Source: Conchocele bisecta (lineage: Eukaryota > Mollusca > Bivalvia > Lucinida > Thyasiridae). Taken from it: a DNA stretch of 64,000 bases. The stretch is taken from assembly GCA_029237695.1 (NCBI GenBank), contig CM055271.1, forward strand, positions 85,786,208 through 85,850,207, in the 5' to 3' direction. Of the stretch, positions 37,417-47,826 are shown one piece after another (within the stretch, counting starts at the first letter, position 1; every line of letters starts with the position of its first letter). Made by a program: the position numbers and the translations under genes. The notes beneath the pieces are model-generated. The model had not been told where the DNA came from. It did not search any database and saw nothing but the letters and a program-made list of their open reading frames with translations.

Positions 37417-38039
37417 ACCACGACGCAAACCAGCAGCAAAAAAATACGGGTCGCTCTAGTGTCAGTCAACACTTGAATGACAAGATTCCGCCAGTGGTCA
37501 CACCTAGTGACCACGCTTGGCGCGAAAACGCGCACGACTGAACACGTGCAAGCGGGTTACCATCAATCAATATTCTTAACATTGTATAAGGTTGTCCCGC
37601 CGACCGCCAGAGAAAAATAATTTATTTCTAATTCACTACGTTCAAACAACATAAATTATATTTTATTTTTTATAAAACTTTTTCAGTCTGGTAAATTTTC
37701 TTATACGACTGATATACTTCAACTAAAAAGCTCTTAAATATCACACATAATCAATTTTATTTTTTATAAAACTTTTTCGGTCTGGTAAATTTTACCAGAC
37801 GGAATGGCCTGTAAAATGTTGGCATTTTCGCGGAGACTGAGGGATTAATATTGAAAATCCATTTTAATTGTTAGGCTATATGCATTTGATTGGAAGATTT
37901 TCGGTGTGCGAAGCCAGGTACACTTCTATGAGTTTTCACATTGAATTATATAATACAACAATAATAGTGGCACACGTGACACGCATATTTCCGGTGTTGA
38001 GTCATATCTGTCAAAATGCAAAGACGAACATTATTTGAA

Positions 38040-38310
38040 TAATAATAACCAGATGGCCGCGACCCGCATGTCGAGCCCGCCGAGACATTGGATGGTCTCA
38101 GAGTGTATTTATTTGAAGTTGAATTAAGGGTTGTGGAGATATAAGGTATGTCAAATCTTTAACGCAAATTTTAAAGTCATTTGACCTTACTTGAAGTCTG
38201 AAGTAAATCGGAGTCAGTGTTGTGGATATATAAGGTATGTAAAAACCTTAACACAAATTTCAAAGTCATTTGACCTTGACCTTGGGCCACATGGACAGGC
38301 TATAGAATGA
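38040..38310. repeat. 'agatggccgcg.cccgcatgtc' module plus tail
   Basis: Head 'ccagatggccgcgacccgca' and 'tggtctcagagtgtatttat', shared with 41461-41540, followed by two 'caaatttcaaagtcatttga' units. Confidence 0.6.
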
Positions 38311-38439
38311 AACAAGAGTGCCGTAAGTCACAAAATACGCCCGTCGAATATGGGCCAGACAGCGAAGATGCAGAAATGTGAAGCTGTCACCAAGGCAAGA
38401 AACATTAATGAGAATTTGAAACTGTATAGCATTATTTCT

Positions 38440-38905
38440 TCATCTCAAAGACGTGTGTATAGTTTCAAATCGATCGACTGAACGGTTTCAGAGGAGTTGT
38501 GTACACAAACTATGTACCATATATATAATTGTATAGAAAAATGTAGAAAAAATGGCTAAGTTAAAAAGGCGACATTTTAGCTAAAAAATATTTTTTCGGC
38601 ATAAAAATACCAAGGTGTATATCTTCAATATGTGTAGAAGACGTGTGTATAGTTTCAGATCAATCAACTGAACGGTTTCGGAGGAGTTGTGTACACAAAC
38701 TCTGTACCGTATTATATAATTGTATTGAAAAATGTAGAAAAAATGGTTAACTTAAAAAGGCGATATTTTTGTTAAAAAATATTCTTTCGGCATAAAAACA
38801 CCAAGGTGCACATCTTCAATATGTGTAGAAGACGTGTGTATAGTTTCAGATCGACTGAACGGTTTCGGAGGAGTTGTGTACACAAACTATGCACTTTTTC
38901 TGTCA
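38440..38905 (+). repeat. ~190-bp tandem repeat (3 copies)
   Basis: The block 'gacgtgtgtatagtttcaga' and 'ggaggagttgtgtacacaaa' recurs near 38452, 38640 and 38829; between copies is 'aaaatgtagaaaaaatgg'. Ends in a CCGCCCGCC run at 38909. Confidence 0.8.
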
Positions 38906-39029
38906 GCCGCCCGCCCGCCCGCCAGCCAGTAAAACGTAATACGTACCATTTTTTAACAATAGTTGTCAGAACACAACGAAGCTCGCCTGTTGGCAGCCTT
39001 CACTGAAACTTAGCACAGTTGTATAACAA

Positions 39030-40545
39030 AACATGAATATTATATAAGGTCAAGGGGTGTGCGGTGGACCTTGACATTGGGGTCAGTGGTGCAAGGTGGT
39101 TCGTGGATTTGCTATATAGCATGATATAGCATATTAAGATGAATGCATGTATGAAATATCAATGCGCTCCCTGAAAACAGAAGTAAAAACAAAATTTAAC
39201 CCAACGTTAAGTTTATGAACGCACTAAGTTGGTGAATTTCTACAGCATGATAGCTATTCACATGAGGAATGCATGTATGAATGTGCTAAGTTTGTGACCT
39301 TGACCTTGGGGAAAGGGGTGGGGTGGGTGGGTCATGGATTTGCTGTAACACAATAGAGAATCATCAGATGAATGCATGTATGAAATATCAAGGCGTTCCC
39401 TGTAAAGAAACAGAAGTTATAAAAAGACATTTACTCCACCGTTAAGGTTATGATGTTGATCTTGGGGAAAGGGGTGGGGGTGGGTCATGGATTTGCTGTA
39501 GCACAATAGAGGATCATCAGATGAATGCATGTATGAAATATCAAAGCGTTCCCTGTAAATAAACAGAAGTTACACAACATTTACCCCAACATTAAGTTTA
39601 TGAACATGCTAAGTTTGTAACCTTGACCTCGGGGTAAGGGTTGGGTGGTGGGTTGTGGGTTGTCTACATCATGATAGAGGGCCATCTGAGGAATGCATGC
39701 ATGAAATATCAGGGCGTTCCATGAAAGGAAACAGACGTTATAAGACATTTACCGCAACGTTCAGTTTATGAATGTGCTAAGTTTGTGACATTGACCTTGT
39801 GGAAAGGGGTGGGGAGTGGGTCATGGATTTGCTATAGCACGATAGGGTATCATCAGATGAATGCATGTATGAAATGCCAAGGGGTTCCCTGTAAAGAAAC
39901 AGAAGTTATAAAAAGACATTTACTCCAACTTTAAGTTATGATGTTGATCTTGGGGAAAGGGGTGGGGTGGGTCATGGATTTGCTGTAGCACAATAGAGAG
40001 GATCATCAGATGAATGCATGTATGAAATAACAAAGCGTTCCCTGTAAAGAAACAGAAGTTACACAACATTTACCCCAATGTTAAGTTTATGAACATGATA
40101 AGTTTACTTTAAACAATATTTTATTCATTCAATACAAGTGATAAATGACACATGGTAACTAACAGGATTTGACCGAAAGCAGAACTTATCGTGGTCATCT
40201 CCCATAGATACATGATACGTTTGTGACCTTGACCTTGGGGTAAGGGTTGGGTGGTGGGTTGTTGATTTGCTACAGCATGATAGAGGGTCATCTGAGGAAT
40301 GCATGTATGAATATCAAGGCGTTCCATGAAAGGAAACATGTTATAAGACATTTACCCAACGTTAAGTTTATGAATGTGCTAAGTTTGTGACCTTGACCTT
40401 GGGGTAAGGGTTGGGTGGTGGGTCATGGATTTGCTACAACATGATAGAGGGTCATCTGAGGAATGCATGTATGAAATAACAAGGTGTTCCATGAGAGGAA
40501 ACAGAAGTTATAAGACATTTACCCAACGTTAAGTTTTAAAAACTT
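39030..40545 (+). repeat. ~190-bp tandem array, 'ggggtgggtcatggatttgc' unit
   Basis: Seven to eight units with 'tgaccttgaccttgggg', 'ggtcatggatttgctgtagc', 'agatgaatgcatgtatgaaa' and 'aaacagaagttataaaaaga'. No coding content. A possible relative of the arrays at 41.6 kb by the 'gaccttgaccttggg' core. Confidence 0.85.
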
Positions 40546-40874
40546 TAACGCAGATTTCGGACGGACGTACCAACATCTTGGGTTTATGGGGTATTTCCAT
40601 TGTATAAAGAACAAAGAAAAGCCCCTAAACATCAATTGCATTTAGGACCTTACAGAATAAATCAAAGGAATCTTTTGTGTTAGGCAATGACCCTAACCTC
40701 TTAAACCGCCAGACTTTGGCACGGACTGACGCACAGACACCCAGACGTCATTGTGATCACTATGTCTTGCTTTCCGCAAGCGGGCTCGACAAAAGTCTAT
40801 ATAAAGTGTGCGAAGCCAGGTACACTGACTCTATATTTTGAATACGCTTTCAAATGTATGAACATTTTTAAAAA

Positions 40875-42454
40875 CAAGAGGGCCATTGTGGCCCTATATC
40901 GCTCACCTGAGGGCCGTTTCACTAAACTTCATACGACTAAAATGTTGGTAAGTGCAAAATTATGATAGTCCGTAAATTTCACATTAACACCGTTTTCTTG
41001 TAAACAATTATTGGATTTACATTTATTGAGCATATGCTGCATAAGCAGCCTATGCTCAATAAATGTAAATCCATCAATTGAAATTTCCAGACAGTCCTAA
41101 ATTTGCACTTACGAACATTTTGGTCGTACGAAGTTTAGTAGTGAAACGGCCGCCTGGTTATTATATATATATGCAGGTAAATCTGAGACAGCTTTATACA
41201 ATCATTATCCCTAGGAAGTTTTGTCGAAACCAGTCTGGTAATTATAATGGGAAGAAATTGTTTGAAGATTTCGTCCAACTTCATACGGCGGCAATCTTGA
41301 ATTATGTGACAATCTCCAATTTGAAAGATCTATAAATGTTTGAACGTAACAATAACTACATGTATGAAGTTTGACCAGCATCGGTCAAGCGGTTAGTAAG
41401 AAAAGGCTGTTTGAAAGCTCTAATAAAAACATACCGACCTTTTGGTGGCCAGTTAGATAAACCAGATGGCCGCGGCCCGCATGTCGAGCCCGCCGAGGCA
41501 TTTGATGGTCTCAGAGTGTATTTATTTGAAGTTTGATGCCCAATAAGCATACAAAGTTTCAAGCAAATCTGACTTACGGTTACAGAGATAGTAGGTATGT
41601 GAAAACTTTAACGCAAACTTTGACAGAAACTTCCACGCAAACTTCTAAGTCATTTGACCTTGACATAGGGGCACAGGCGCCGCATGAGTGGGGCACAGAA
41701 TGAATATATGGATGATGACTAATGAGCATATGAAGTTTCAAGTCAATGTGACTTAGGACTGCAGAGATATAAGGTATTTAAAAACTTTAACGCAGATTTC
41801 GGAACGCAAACTTCTAAGTCATTTGACCTTGACCTTGGGCACAGGGGCCGCATGAGTGGGATACAGCATGAATATATGGATGATGACTAATAAGTACATG
41901 AAGTTTCAAGTCAATGTGACTTAGGACTACAGAGATATAAGGTATTTAAAAACTTTAACGCAGATTTCGGAACGCAAACTTCTAAGTCATTTGACCTTGA
42001 ACTTGGGCACAGGGGCCGCATGAGTGGGATACAGCATGAATATATGGATGATGACTAATAAGCATATGAAGTTTTAAGTCAATGTGACTTAGGACTACAG
42101 AGATATAAGGTATTTAAAAACTTTAACGCAGATTTCGGACTTTTCCACAGCGGCCATCTTTGATTATGTGACAACCTCCAAATTGGATGAATCCCGATCG
42201 TTAAATGACCCATCGCATGCTCCCACCTGATACCCAACCGCAGTTAATTATTTTTTTAAAGAATTTGACCTACTTTTCCACGGCGGCCATCTTGGATTAA
42301 GCGACCACTTCCGATTTTCCGATATAATTATTATCATCTCTGTGAAGTTTGACCCACATTGGCCAAGTGGTTCGAGAGAAGAAGACATATGAAATTGTGG
42401 ACGGACGACAAACCGTAACAATAGCTCACTCGAGTCTTTGTCTCAGGTGAGCTA
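40875..42454 (+). mobile_element. Host transposon-like element ('aagagggccattgtggccct')
   Basis: Opens with 'caagagggccattgtggccc' and 'cgctcacctgag' and closes with 'ctcaggtgagcta', so the inner ends are inverted. Contains a nested palindromic MITE and three ~168-bp tandem units ('acttctaagtcatttgacct'). The same termini, inverted, bound the insertion in the viral fibre gene at 49736-51282. No transposase ORF. Confidence 0.75.
40912..41151. mobile_element. Palindromic MITE copy 1 (nested)
   Basis: Ends 'ggccgtttcactaaacttc' and 'gaagtttagtagtgaaacgg'; centre 'tttacatttattgagcatat' mirrored by 'tgctcaataaatgtaaatc'. Inserted in the element at 40875. Confidence 0.8.
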
Positions 42455-42492
42455 AAAAAACTACTTCCGTTGTTCTTCATTGAACGTAATGT

Positions 42493-42552
42493 TGTGACCA
42501 CTCATTTCAACCATCTAGACGAGATGAGATGGTTCAAATGGTGGTCATGACA
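42493..42552. repeat. Small hairpin
   Basis: 'gtgaccactcatttcaacca' pairs with 'tggttcaaatggtggtca' around a short spacer. Confidence 0.6.
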
Positions 42553-42561
42553 TATACTTCT

Positions 42562-42785
42562 GGGGCCTGTTTCACTAAGCTACATAAGACTAAAATGTTG
42601 CAAATTTAGGATCGCCTGGAAAATTCCATTGAGGGATTTACATTTATTGAGCATGCAGCCTATGCTCAATAAATGCAAATTCAATAATTGTTTACAAGAA
42701 AACATTGTTAATGTAAAATTTACAGGCTATCATAAGTTTGTACTTAGAATATTTTAGTCGTACGAAGTATAGTGAAACTGGCCCC
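42562..42785. mobile_element. Palindromic MITE copy 2
   Basis: Ends 'ggggcctgtttcactaagct' and 'gtatagtgaaactggcccc', same central 'tttacatttattgagcat' palindrome, opposite internal orientation to copies 1 and 3. Confidence 0.8.
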
Positions 42786-43036
42786 TGATGAGAAATAAAG
42801 AAACTATTCAGAAATGTCCATCAGTAAAACGGTGTATCCTCAGTATGTAACAGCAACTATGGAACAAACACCCTTACCAGGGCACGAACATTCTTGAATT
42901 TTGTAATCGCCATTACTTTGACAGGACTGGCAAAATTAAGAAATCTACATTACAAATATTGCAATTTCCACTCGTCCTGCAGGCATTTCCACTCGTCAGG
43001 ACGAGCGGTCGAGTGAAATTTTCGTGCCCTGCTTAC

Positions 43037-43212
43037 CTGACGACACCTTCGATACACGTGCGGCAGAATCGGTGACCACAGAACGACTGGACTGGATCGT
43101 GAAGTATGCCGCTGCAATAGTTACACACAAATTTGGAGTCGATATCTCCTCGAAACAACTCTTTTGGGTAGCCACTGGCCGGCTCGCTGGTCACACTGTC
43201 ATTCGACGCCAT
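43037..43212 (-). CDS. TRAF-like gene, exon 1 (start and first half of RING)
   Basis: First coding exon of the host TRAF-family gene. The ATG at 43212 is the first methionine after an in-frame TGA upstream. It reads MASNDSVTSEPASGYPKELF, then the RING start FVCNYCSGILHDPVQSFCGH and RFCRTCIEGVV, with donor GTCAG|GTAAGC leaving two bases for exon 2. C30, C33, C45, H47, C50 and C53 are the first six RING ligands. TRAF RING domains act as E3 ligase or docking surfaces in NF-kB and JNK signalling from TNF-receptor and Toll pathways. Intron 1 is about 10.5 kb. 58 codons, so too short to appear in a simple ORF scan. Confidence 0.9.
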
Positions 43213-43730
43213 TCGGGAAGCGTCAATAAGAAAACCAATGGCCCGTCAAAACCTGTAGAAATAACCAAAAGGTTGTTACCAAAGGAGAGAAGCCATGTGA
43301 TTTTGTACCTAAGAAGATGTGCGATTTTTCATGAAGAATATTTACACAAACTGTGATATTTTCTATAAATGACGTCGAAAATTAACAAAATTATCACAAC
43401 TAATGTGTAATTCTATTTCGCATTTGCTCTGAACGTTTAATCAACTTTCAACATCGTTTTCCCGTTTGTTTACCTACTTCAAACTGTTTTCTAGTTTTCT
43501 TAATACTAATGAAAATGTTGTTTTTTTCACATGTTATTAGCCGAGCACTTGTAAAATGTAAGAATTCTGATTTGTGTATTAGTTGAGAACCTCCACCCAT
43601 GCTTCAACTCAGTAACTTATTTACAGGTATACTTTGTGAATATATACAGCACAGTTAGTTAATTTGTATCACATCGGAGGTGTCCATATAGATGTATAGG
43701 AGGTTTTGGGAATTCCGATTGTGACGTCAT

Positions 43731-43748
43731 TTTCGCGCATGCGTAAAT
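43731..43748 (-). promoter_or_regulatory. NRF1-like CpG palindrome upstream of the TRAF-like gene
   Basis: 'tcgcgcatgcgtaa' contains GCGCATGCG, a good match to the palindromic NRF1 site typical of TATA-less animal promoters, ~520 bp upstream of the start codon in a locally GC-richer patch (43.72-43.81 kb). A GA microsatellite lies next to it at 43820-43833. Transcription start is not shown by the sequence. Confidence 0.35.
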
Positions 43749-44008
43749 AGCTGGCCGTCAATCGATCGGCCAGTGGCCCATTGTGTTTCTTCACGGAGCG
43801 TTACAATGGATTTGACAAGAGAGAGAGAGAGAGTTATACCGATGAAAGCCGAAACACGCCGAATGCCTGTGGTCTGATAGTTACGGTTTATTGTTACACA
43901 TCCAGGCTACAGGTCTGATTGTAAAGTATATTTATTTACTTGCCACGTCATAAATATAATGGTGAACATGTGTGACATCATAACTTCAATATGATTAGTT
44001 ATTACACT

Positions 44009-44225
44009 GGCGCCCGTTTCACTAAAATGTTCGTAAGATCAGAATTATGATAGTCTGTAAATTTCACATTAACACTGTTTTCTTGTAAAAAATTATTGGA
44101 TTTACATTTATTGAGCATAGACGCCTATGTCAATAAATGTAAATTCATCAATTGAAATTTCCAGACGATTCTAAATTTGCACTTACGAACATTTTAGTCG
44201 TACGAAGCTTTGTGAAACGGACCCC
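44009..44225. mobile_element. Palindromic MITE copy 3
   Basis: Ends 'ggcgcccgtttcactaaaat' and 'cgaagctttgtgaaacggac', with the same inner 'ggatttacatttattgagca' palindrome as copies 1 and 2. Confidence 0.8.
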
Positions 44226-44960
44226 TTGTGTGGTACCAGAAATAGTTACTGTTCATTATAAGACATCCAGGTAACAGGTCCGATTGTTGATATATATAGT
44301 TTAACTTGCCACCTCATAAATACAATGATAAGCACATGTATATTACCAGAAATAGTTATTGTTTCGTATAGCACATCTAGCTAACAATGAATCTGGTACC
44401 AGATCAGGCTATTGCAAGTGCAATTACGTGTAGAGCTGTGTTTATGATCCCGCCACCCTCTCCCGATACAGGTGAGGTACTGGTTCTACCTGGTCACCAC
44501 TATTAACCCTTTCCACACCACAGACCTCTTTCTTGGTGTTTGCAAACAATGTAGATCCAGATGAACCGGCTCATTATGATCGTCATGCAGGATATGCACT
44601 GTTTGCAAGTACTTTTATCATTAGGAAACACCCATTTGTTTATGAATGAATTGATCTAAATGCTTTTTTCTAACAATTGATTGGTCTGCAAATTAGTTGG
44701 ACCATTCCAGGTCAGTTTCTTGGGTCACACACCTTGAGAATGTCAACAACAAAGTAAATCAGACAATTTAGTTACTTGCACAGACACAGTGGACATCACA
44801 GTTTTCGATTCTTTATTAAATATGCATATCAACATTATACATGCCTTTATATACTCTGTGTTTCCCACTTGGTCAACACCTGTTGTTACACTACTCTAAT
44901 TTAATACGTTGTATTGTAGCCCTAAGACTTTTAACCCTTAGAAGCTGAAAAAGAAAATTG

Positions 44961-45188
44961 TCATCTGCTGATTTTAAATATTTTTCTATTTAAAATCATG
45001 TTTTGGAAACACATTAGAATCGTCTCAGCTTGAGACAATTCTACTGTGCTGCCAAAACACGATTTTGAGTCGAAGCGAGAATAAAATACCAAATCAGCTG
45101 ACAAAAATGTTGGTTTCCAGCGCTTTAAGGCTACTTGTTTGTCAGTATCTCTGTTAGTACAACCAAATACCACACATTCTTTCCCCAT
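44961..45188 (-). CDS. Possible THAP-domain N-terminal fragment
   Basis: The minus-strand ORF opens MGKECVVFGCTNRDTDKQ, which resembles the N-terminal C-x4-C of THAP zinc-finger DNA-binding domains (found in cellular factors and P-element-type transposases). The remaining THAP ligands (C-x2-H) and the AVPTIF motif are not seen, and a CAA|GTAGCC after codon 18 could be a donor. Either a first exon, a transposon remnant, or chance. 45189-46050 has diverged 'ccccggaacct' repeats and no gene. Confidence 0.3.
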   Translation of the reverse strand: MGKECVVFGCTNRDTDKQVALKRWKPTFLSADLVFYSRFDSKSCFGSTVELSQAETILMCFQNMILNRKIFKISR

Positions 45189-46052
45189 CAGAACCTCCTA
45201 TAGGCACATACGATTAGCTTATTTATATGTAGATTACTTTTGCAGTGATAGAGCCCGTTTTATATGCAGATTATGACACAATTATGTTGACACTCTAGTT
45301 ATGGCATTGATGTACTCAGCGTTTGCTTTGCGCAAAACCTAATTTAGTGTCACAACATCAAAATCCCAATATTGTTATTGTTGTTGTTGTTGTTGACGTT
45401 CCATGTTTATTCGCCGGAAATATTGCACTTATTATGCGGTAATAAACGGAACCTTTATTAACGGTTATAATTCATATTTTATAATACCTAATTTTATGGC
45501 AAATGTATCAAATTAAAGATATGTCTCTATACTTTAATTTGGTGTATAATATGGATGTCTACGATGCGTGTAATTAATATAAATATTCAATTGAAGTTAG
45601 CAAAAATGTGCATTCCTTGGCAACGGTAAAATGGAGCTTAGATTCCCCGGAACCTACGGAACTGTCCATAATTTCTAAACTGTAGTATAAAAATTGCAAA
45701 ATTACATGTGATATTGAACATTAGTCTATGTGCTTTAATTTAGTATATTGACTGTAAGTATTAACCGACGAAAAGTGTAAAAAAAAAACAAAGATTTTTA
45801 CTAAAATTCGCAGTGCCGGATTCGGTTTAACAGTACACGTACAATCCCCGGAACCTTTAGAAGCCATTCTAATTTCAATAATGTATAATCAATCATGACC
45901 AATAATACACCAAATAAAATGTATATCTCTATGTTTTACTATGATGTATAAAATATAAAGATCTACCAATTTGAAGTTACCAAAAAAGTTAATTGAAATT
46001 AACAAATATTGACCCAACAAAGAGCGTGCACTCAGCCGATACAGGCGTATTA

Positions 46053-46158
46053 AGTAGTAAAATATATAAGAGTCACAATGATACCACCACCCTCTGAAAG
46101 GCACCGGCTAACGCCCCCCACCGCATGGTGGTATCATTTGTGACTCTTATATACTACT
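46053..46158. mobile_element. 106-bp mini-palindrome with the nested element's termini
   Basis: Left end AGTAGTA..TATAAGAGTCACAATGATACCACC and right end, read inverted, AGTAGTATATAAGAGTCAC then AAATGATACCACC. These match the termini of the 5.26-kb palindromic element at 53592 (AGTAGTATAGAGGGAGTC, AAAATGATACCACC). Only about 40 bp lie between the arms. No target duplication is visible (TATTA on the left, TGGAT on the right). It lies ~150 bp before the first viral gene. Confidence 0.7.
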
Positions 46159-46307
46159 TGGATTTCCCCCCACTGTTCGGCGGGTATGTATGAGAAGAAT
46201 GGACCATATTTTTCATCAACCGCGAGACCATATATTTATGACATGAGAAGATACACCCTATTAGAGATAAGAATCCCTATGTTATACTCAGTATATATAA
46301 TAACATA

Positions 46308-46617
46308 ATGGTTCTAGTTAAGTGTGCGTGGTTGAAGACAGGTAGTCACGAGAGGTGTCACCGCACCGGTATTTACGAATATTGCAAACATCACCGTGCA
46401 TGGATGCGAAGAGGTTCCGTTTCGCCTCGCCCATGTCGGCATTGTGGGGTAGGGATGGGGAGGTGGAGGCACCAAAGCCGAGTCATTGCTATGTCCACCA
46501 TGCGGTGGCACTCAGGCTACTCATCGAATGGTTAACAAGGGATTACGTGCTCGCAAGTATTATCGTTTAGTAATAATTCAAATCGGAAAGTCAGTTAGAA
46601 AGATAGAATCGATCTAA
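46308..46617 (+). pseudogene. Viral small zinc-ribbon protein, frameshifted
   Basis: Starts MVLVKCAWLKTGSHERCHRT and carries regularly spaced Cys/His pairs (CAW, RC, YCKHH, PCRHCG). After the glycine-rich stretch at about 46445-46470 the frame must shift by one to reach a further CPPCGG and a basic tail ending at a TAA at 46617. A small multi-Cys protein of this kind ('C.W....RC..H..RRG....PC..CG') is a common companion gene of Polinton-like elements in aquatic invertebrates; this is from recollection of the family, not a search. Probable role: nucleic-acid-binding regulator. The frame change is in a G-rich run, where polymerase slippage or assembly error are alternatives. Confidence 0.55.
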
Positions 46618-46728
46618 TAAGTCACGGTGTTTCTACAGCATTAAAACACTTTAAAAAACATTATCAAACTAATTTTATAAAATTGGAAAATTGAACAGAA
46701 AAAACAAGTACCAATATTATTAAAGAAA

Positions 46729-46992
46729 ATGGATAGTACAATTCAATTGGAATTGAAAGTTTTTAATGACTGTGTTGAAAAAGTTTACGAAGCTTACGGG
46801 GGTTATGATCCTGTATATAAATTCTATAAAATGAAAACACTAGGCGATATCGAATACATGAAATACCAGCGTAATTTATTACGCTCCGATAAAAACGTTG
46901 CATTTACAATATTATACCGGCAATTATGTCAACTATACAAGAGGCAAATACAAACATTAAGACGGATAATGCGTATCGGATATGAAACTTAG
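46729..46992 (+). CDS. Viral ORF, unknown (87 aa)
   Basis: Intact 87-codon ORF, MDSTIQLELKVFNDCVEKVY and on, charged, rich in Tyr, Lys and Arg, with a basic helical C-terminus (LYKRQIQTLRRIMRIGYET). No signal peptide or membrane segment. I do not recognise the family. It shares strand with the zinc-ribbon gene upstream (112-bp gap) and is followed by AT-rich sequence with no poly(A)-like intergenic repeat of the capsid genes. Local composition and position make a real viral gene more likely than chance. Confidence 0.5.
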   Translation: MDSTIQLELKVFNDCVEKVYEAYGGYDPVYKFYKMKTLGDIEYMKYQRNLLRSDKNVAFTILYRQLCQLYKRQIQTLRRIMRIGYET

Positions 46993-47115
46993 GTGTATTA
47001 TATAAAATTGTTAAAACCCAACGATTCGTTTACGAATGTACATTTCTACGATATCGCTTATAAAGATATTGAAAAATTATTATTGAACAGAAAAAAAAAC
47101 TACTAATTAATTTAT

Positions 47116-47325
47116 AGCCGAGTGTATTTTCCTTATCGAAGGTATGTAAACGGGCTATCTGGAATTATTTTTCATCAACCTCGAGCGGTCTTATAGGAAC
47201 GCCGTTGTCATACTTTGAGTGTATTTTTCCTTATCGATGGTATGTAAACTGGCAATCTGAATTTATTTTTGTATCAACCTCGAGCGGTCGGATAGGAACG
47301 CCGTTGTCATGCAGTTGTTTACCAT
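47116..47325 (+). repeat. Two ~100-bp tandem units
   Basis: 'gagtgtattttccttatcga' through 'aacctcgagcggtc..ataggaacgccgttgtcat' occurs at 47118 and again at 47218. The phrase 'tttttcatcaaccgcgag' at 46208 is a third, partial relative. Possibly part of the viral terminal region. Confidence 0.75.
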
Positions 47326-47351
47326 AGCGACCACATTTATAGGGATAGAAA

Positions 47352-47395
47352 TAAAAAAGTTTTAGCTCCAACCGCGGCGCGAACCCACGACCCTG
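47352..47395 (-). other. tRNA-like T-arm with Pol III-type terminator (minus)
   Basis: Minus strand 'gtcgtgggttcgcgccgcgg' forms a five-pair T stem (CGTGG/CCGCG) around GTTCGCG, followed by 'ttggagctaaaactttttt', a T-run terminator. No A box, D arm or 5' acceptor half can be found, so not a tRNA gene. Confidence 0.45.
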
Positions 47396-47504
47396 TTATG
47401 ATAAACATTACCTTGTGTTGTACAATTATCGATTTACACAGGCGGTGAGTACACAGGTTATTTATAAACACTTAGAGAGGTTAACGAATTTACGGGATGG
47501 TTCA

Positions 47505-47826
47505 TTATTTTATTAATTTTATAATTAATTTTATAATTTTCTTTAAATTAATTTAATTATTAATAACTTAAAGCTGAACATCCCCTATAATAACATTAGA
47601 AAACATAATAATTAATTAATATAAGAAAACAAATAAAACACAACTATTTTCACCAACAAAGTCAGGGGCTGGCGCGGGTTCGAGCCTCGGTTGGACCTAA
47701 AACTTTTTTTTTTAAATTGTTAATAATTTTCCTAAAATTAATTAATAAATTGTTTACTGCACCAATATAATTAATTTTATAATTAATTTAAAGAAAATTA
47801 TAAAATTAATTATTTAATAAAATATT
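47505..47826. repeat. AT-rich inverted repeat between viral gene blocks
   Basis: 47510-47560 ('ttataattaattttataatt' type) is complementary to 47767-47818 ('aattttataattaatttaaa'). The segment separates the plus-strand genes on the left from the minus-strand genes on the right and carries one of the shared 'attaattaattttaggaaaa' blocks at 47727-47748. Confidence 0.6.
47661..47712 (+). other. tRNA-like T-arm with Pol III-type terminator (plus)
   Basis: 'ggcgcgggttcgagcctcgg' followed by 'ttggacctaaaactttttt', closely similar to the inverted copy at 47352-47395 (same GGTTGGA.CTAAAAC tail). Again only the 3' half of a tRNA-like module. Confidence 0.45.

Noticed and set aside
46053..46158. Firm call of the viral left terminus
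   Set aside because: No target duplication and no matching right end in the window; left as a hypothesis.
47352..47712. tRNA genes
   Set aside because: Only T-arm and 3' acceptor-like strands are present; no A box, D arm or anticodon arm can be drawn.
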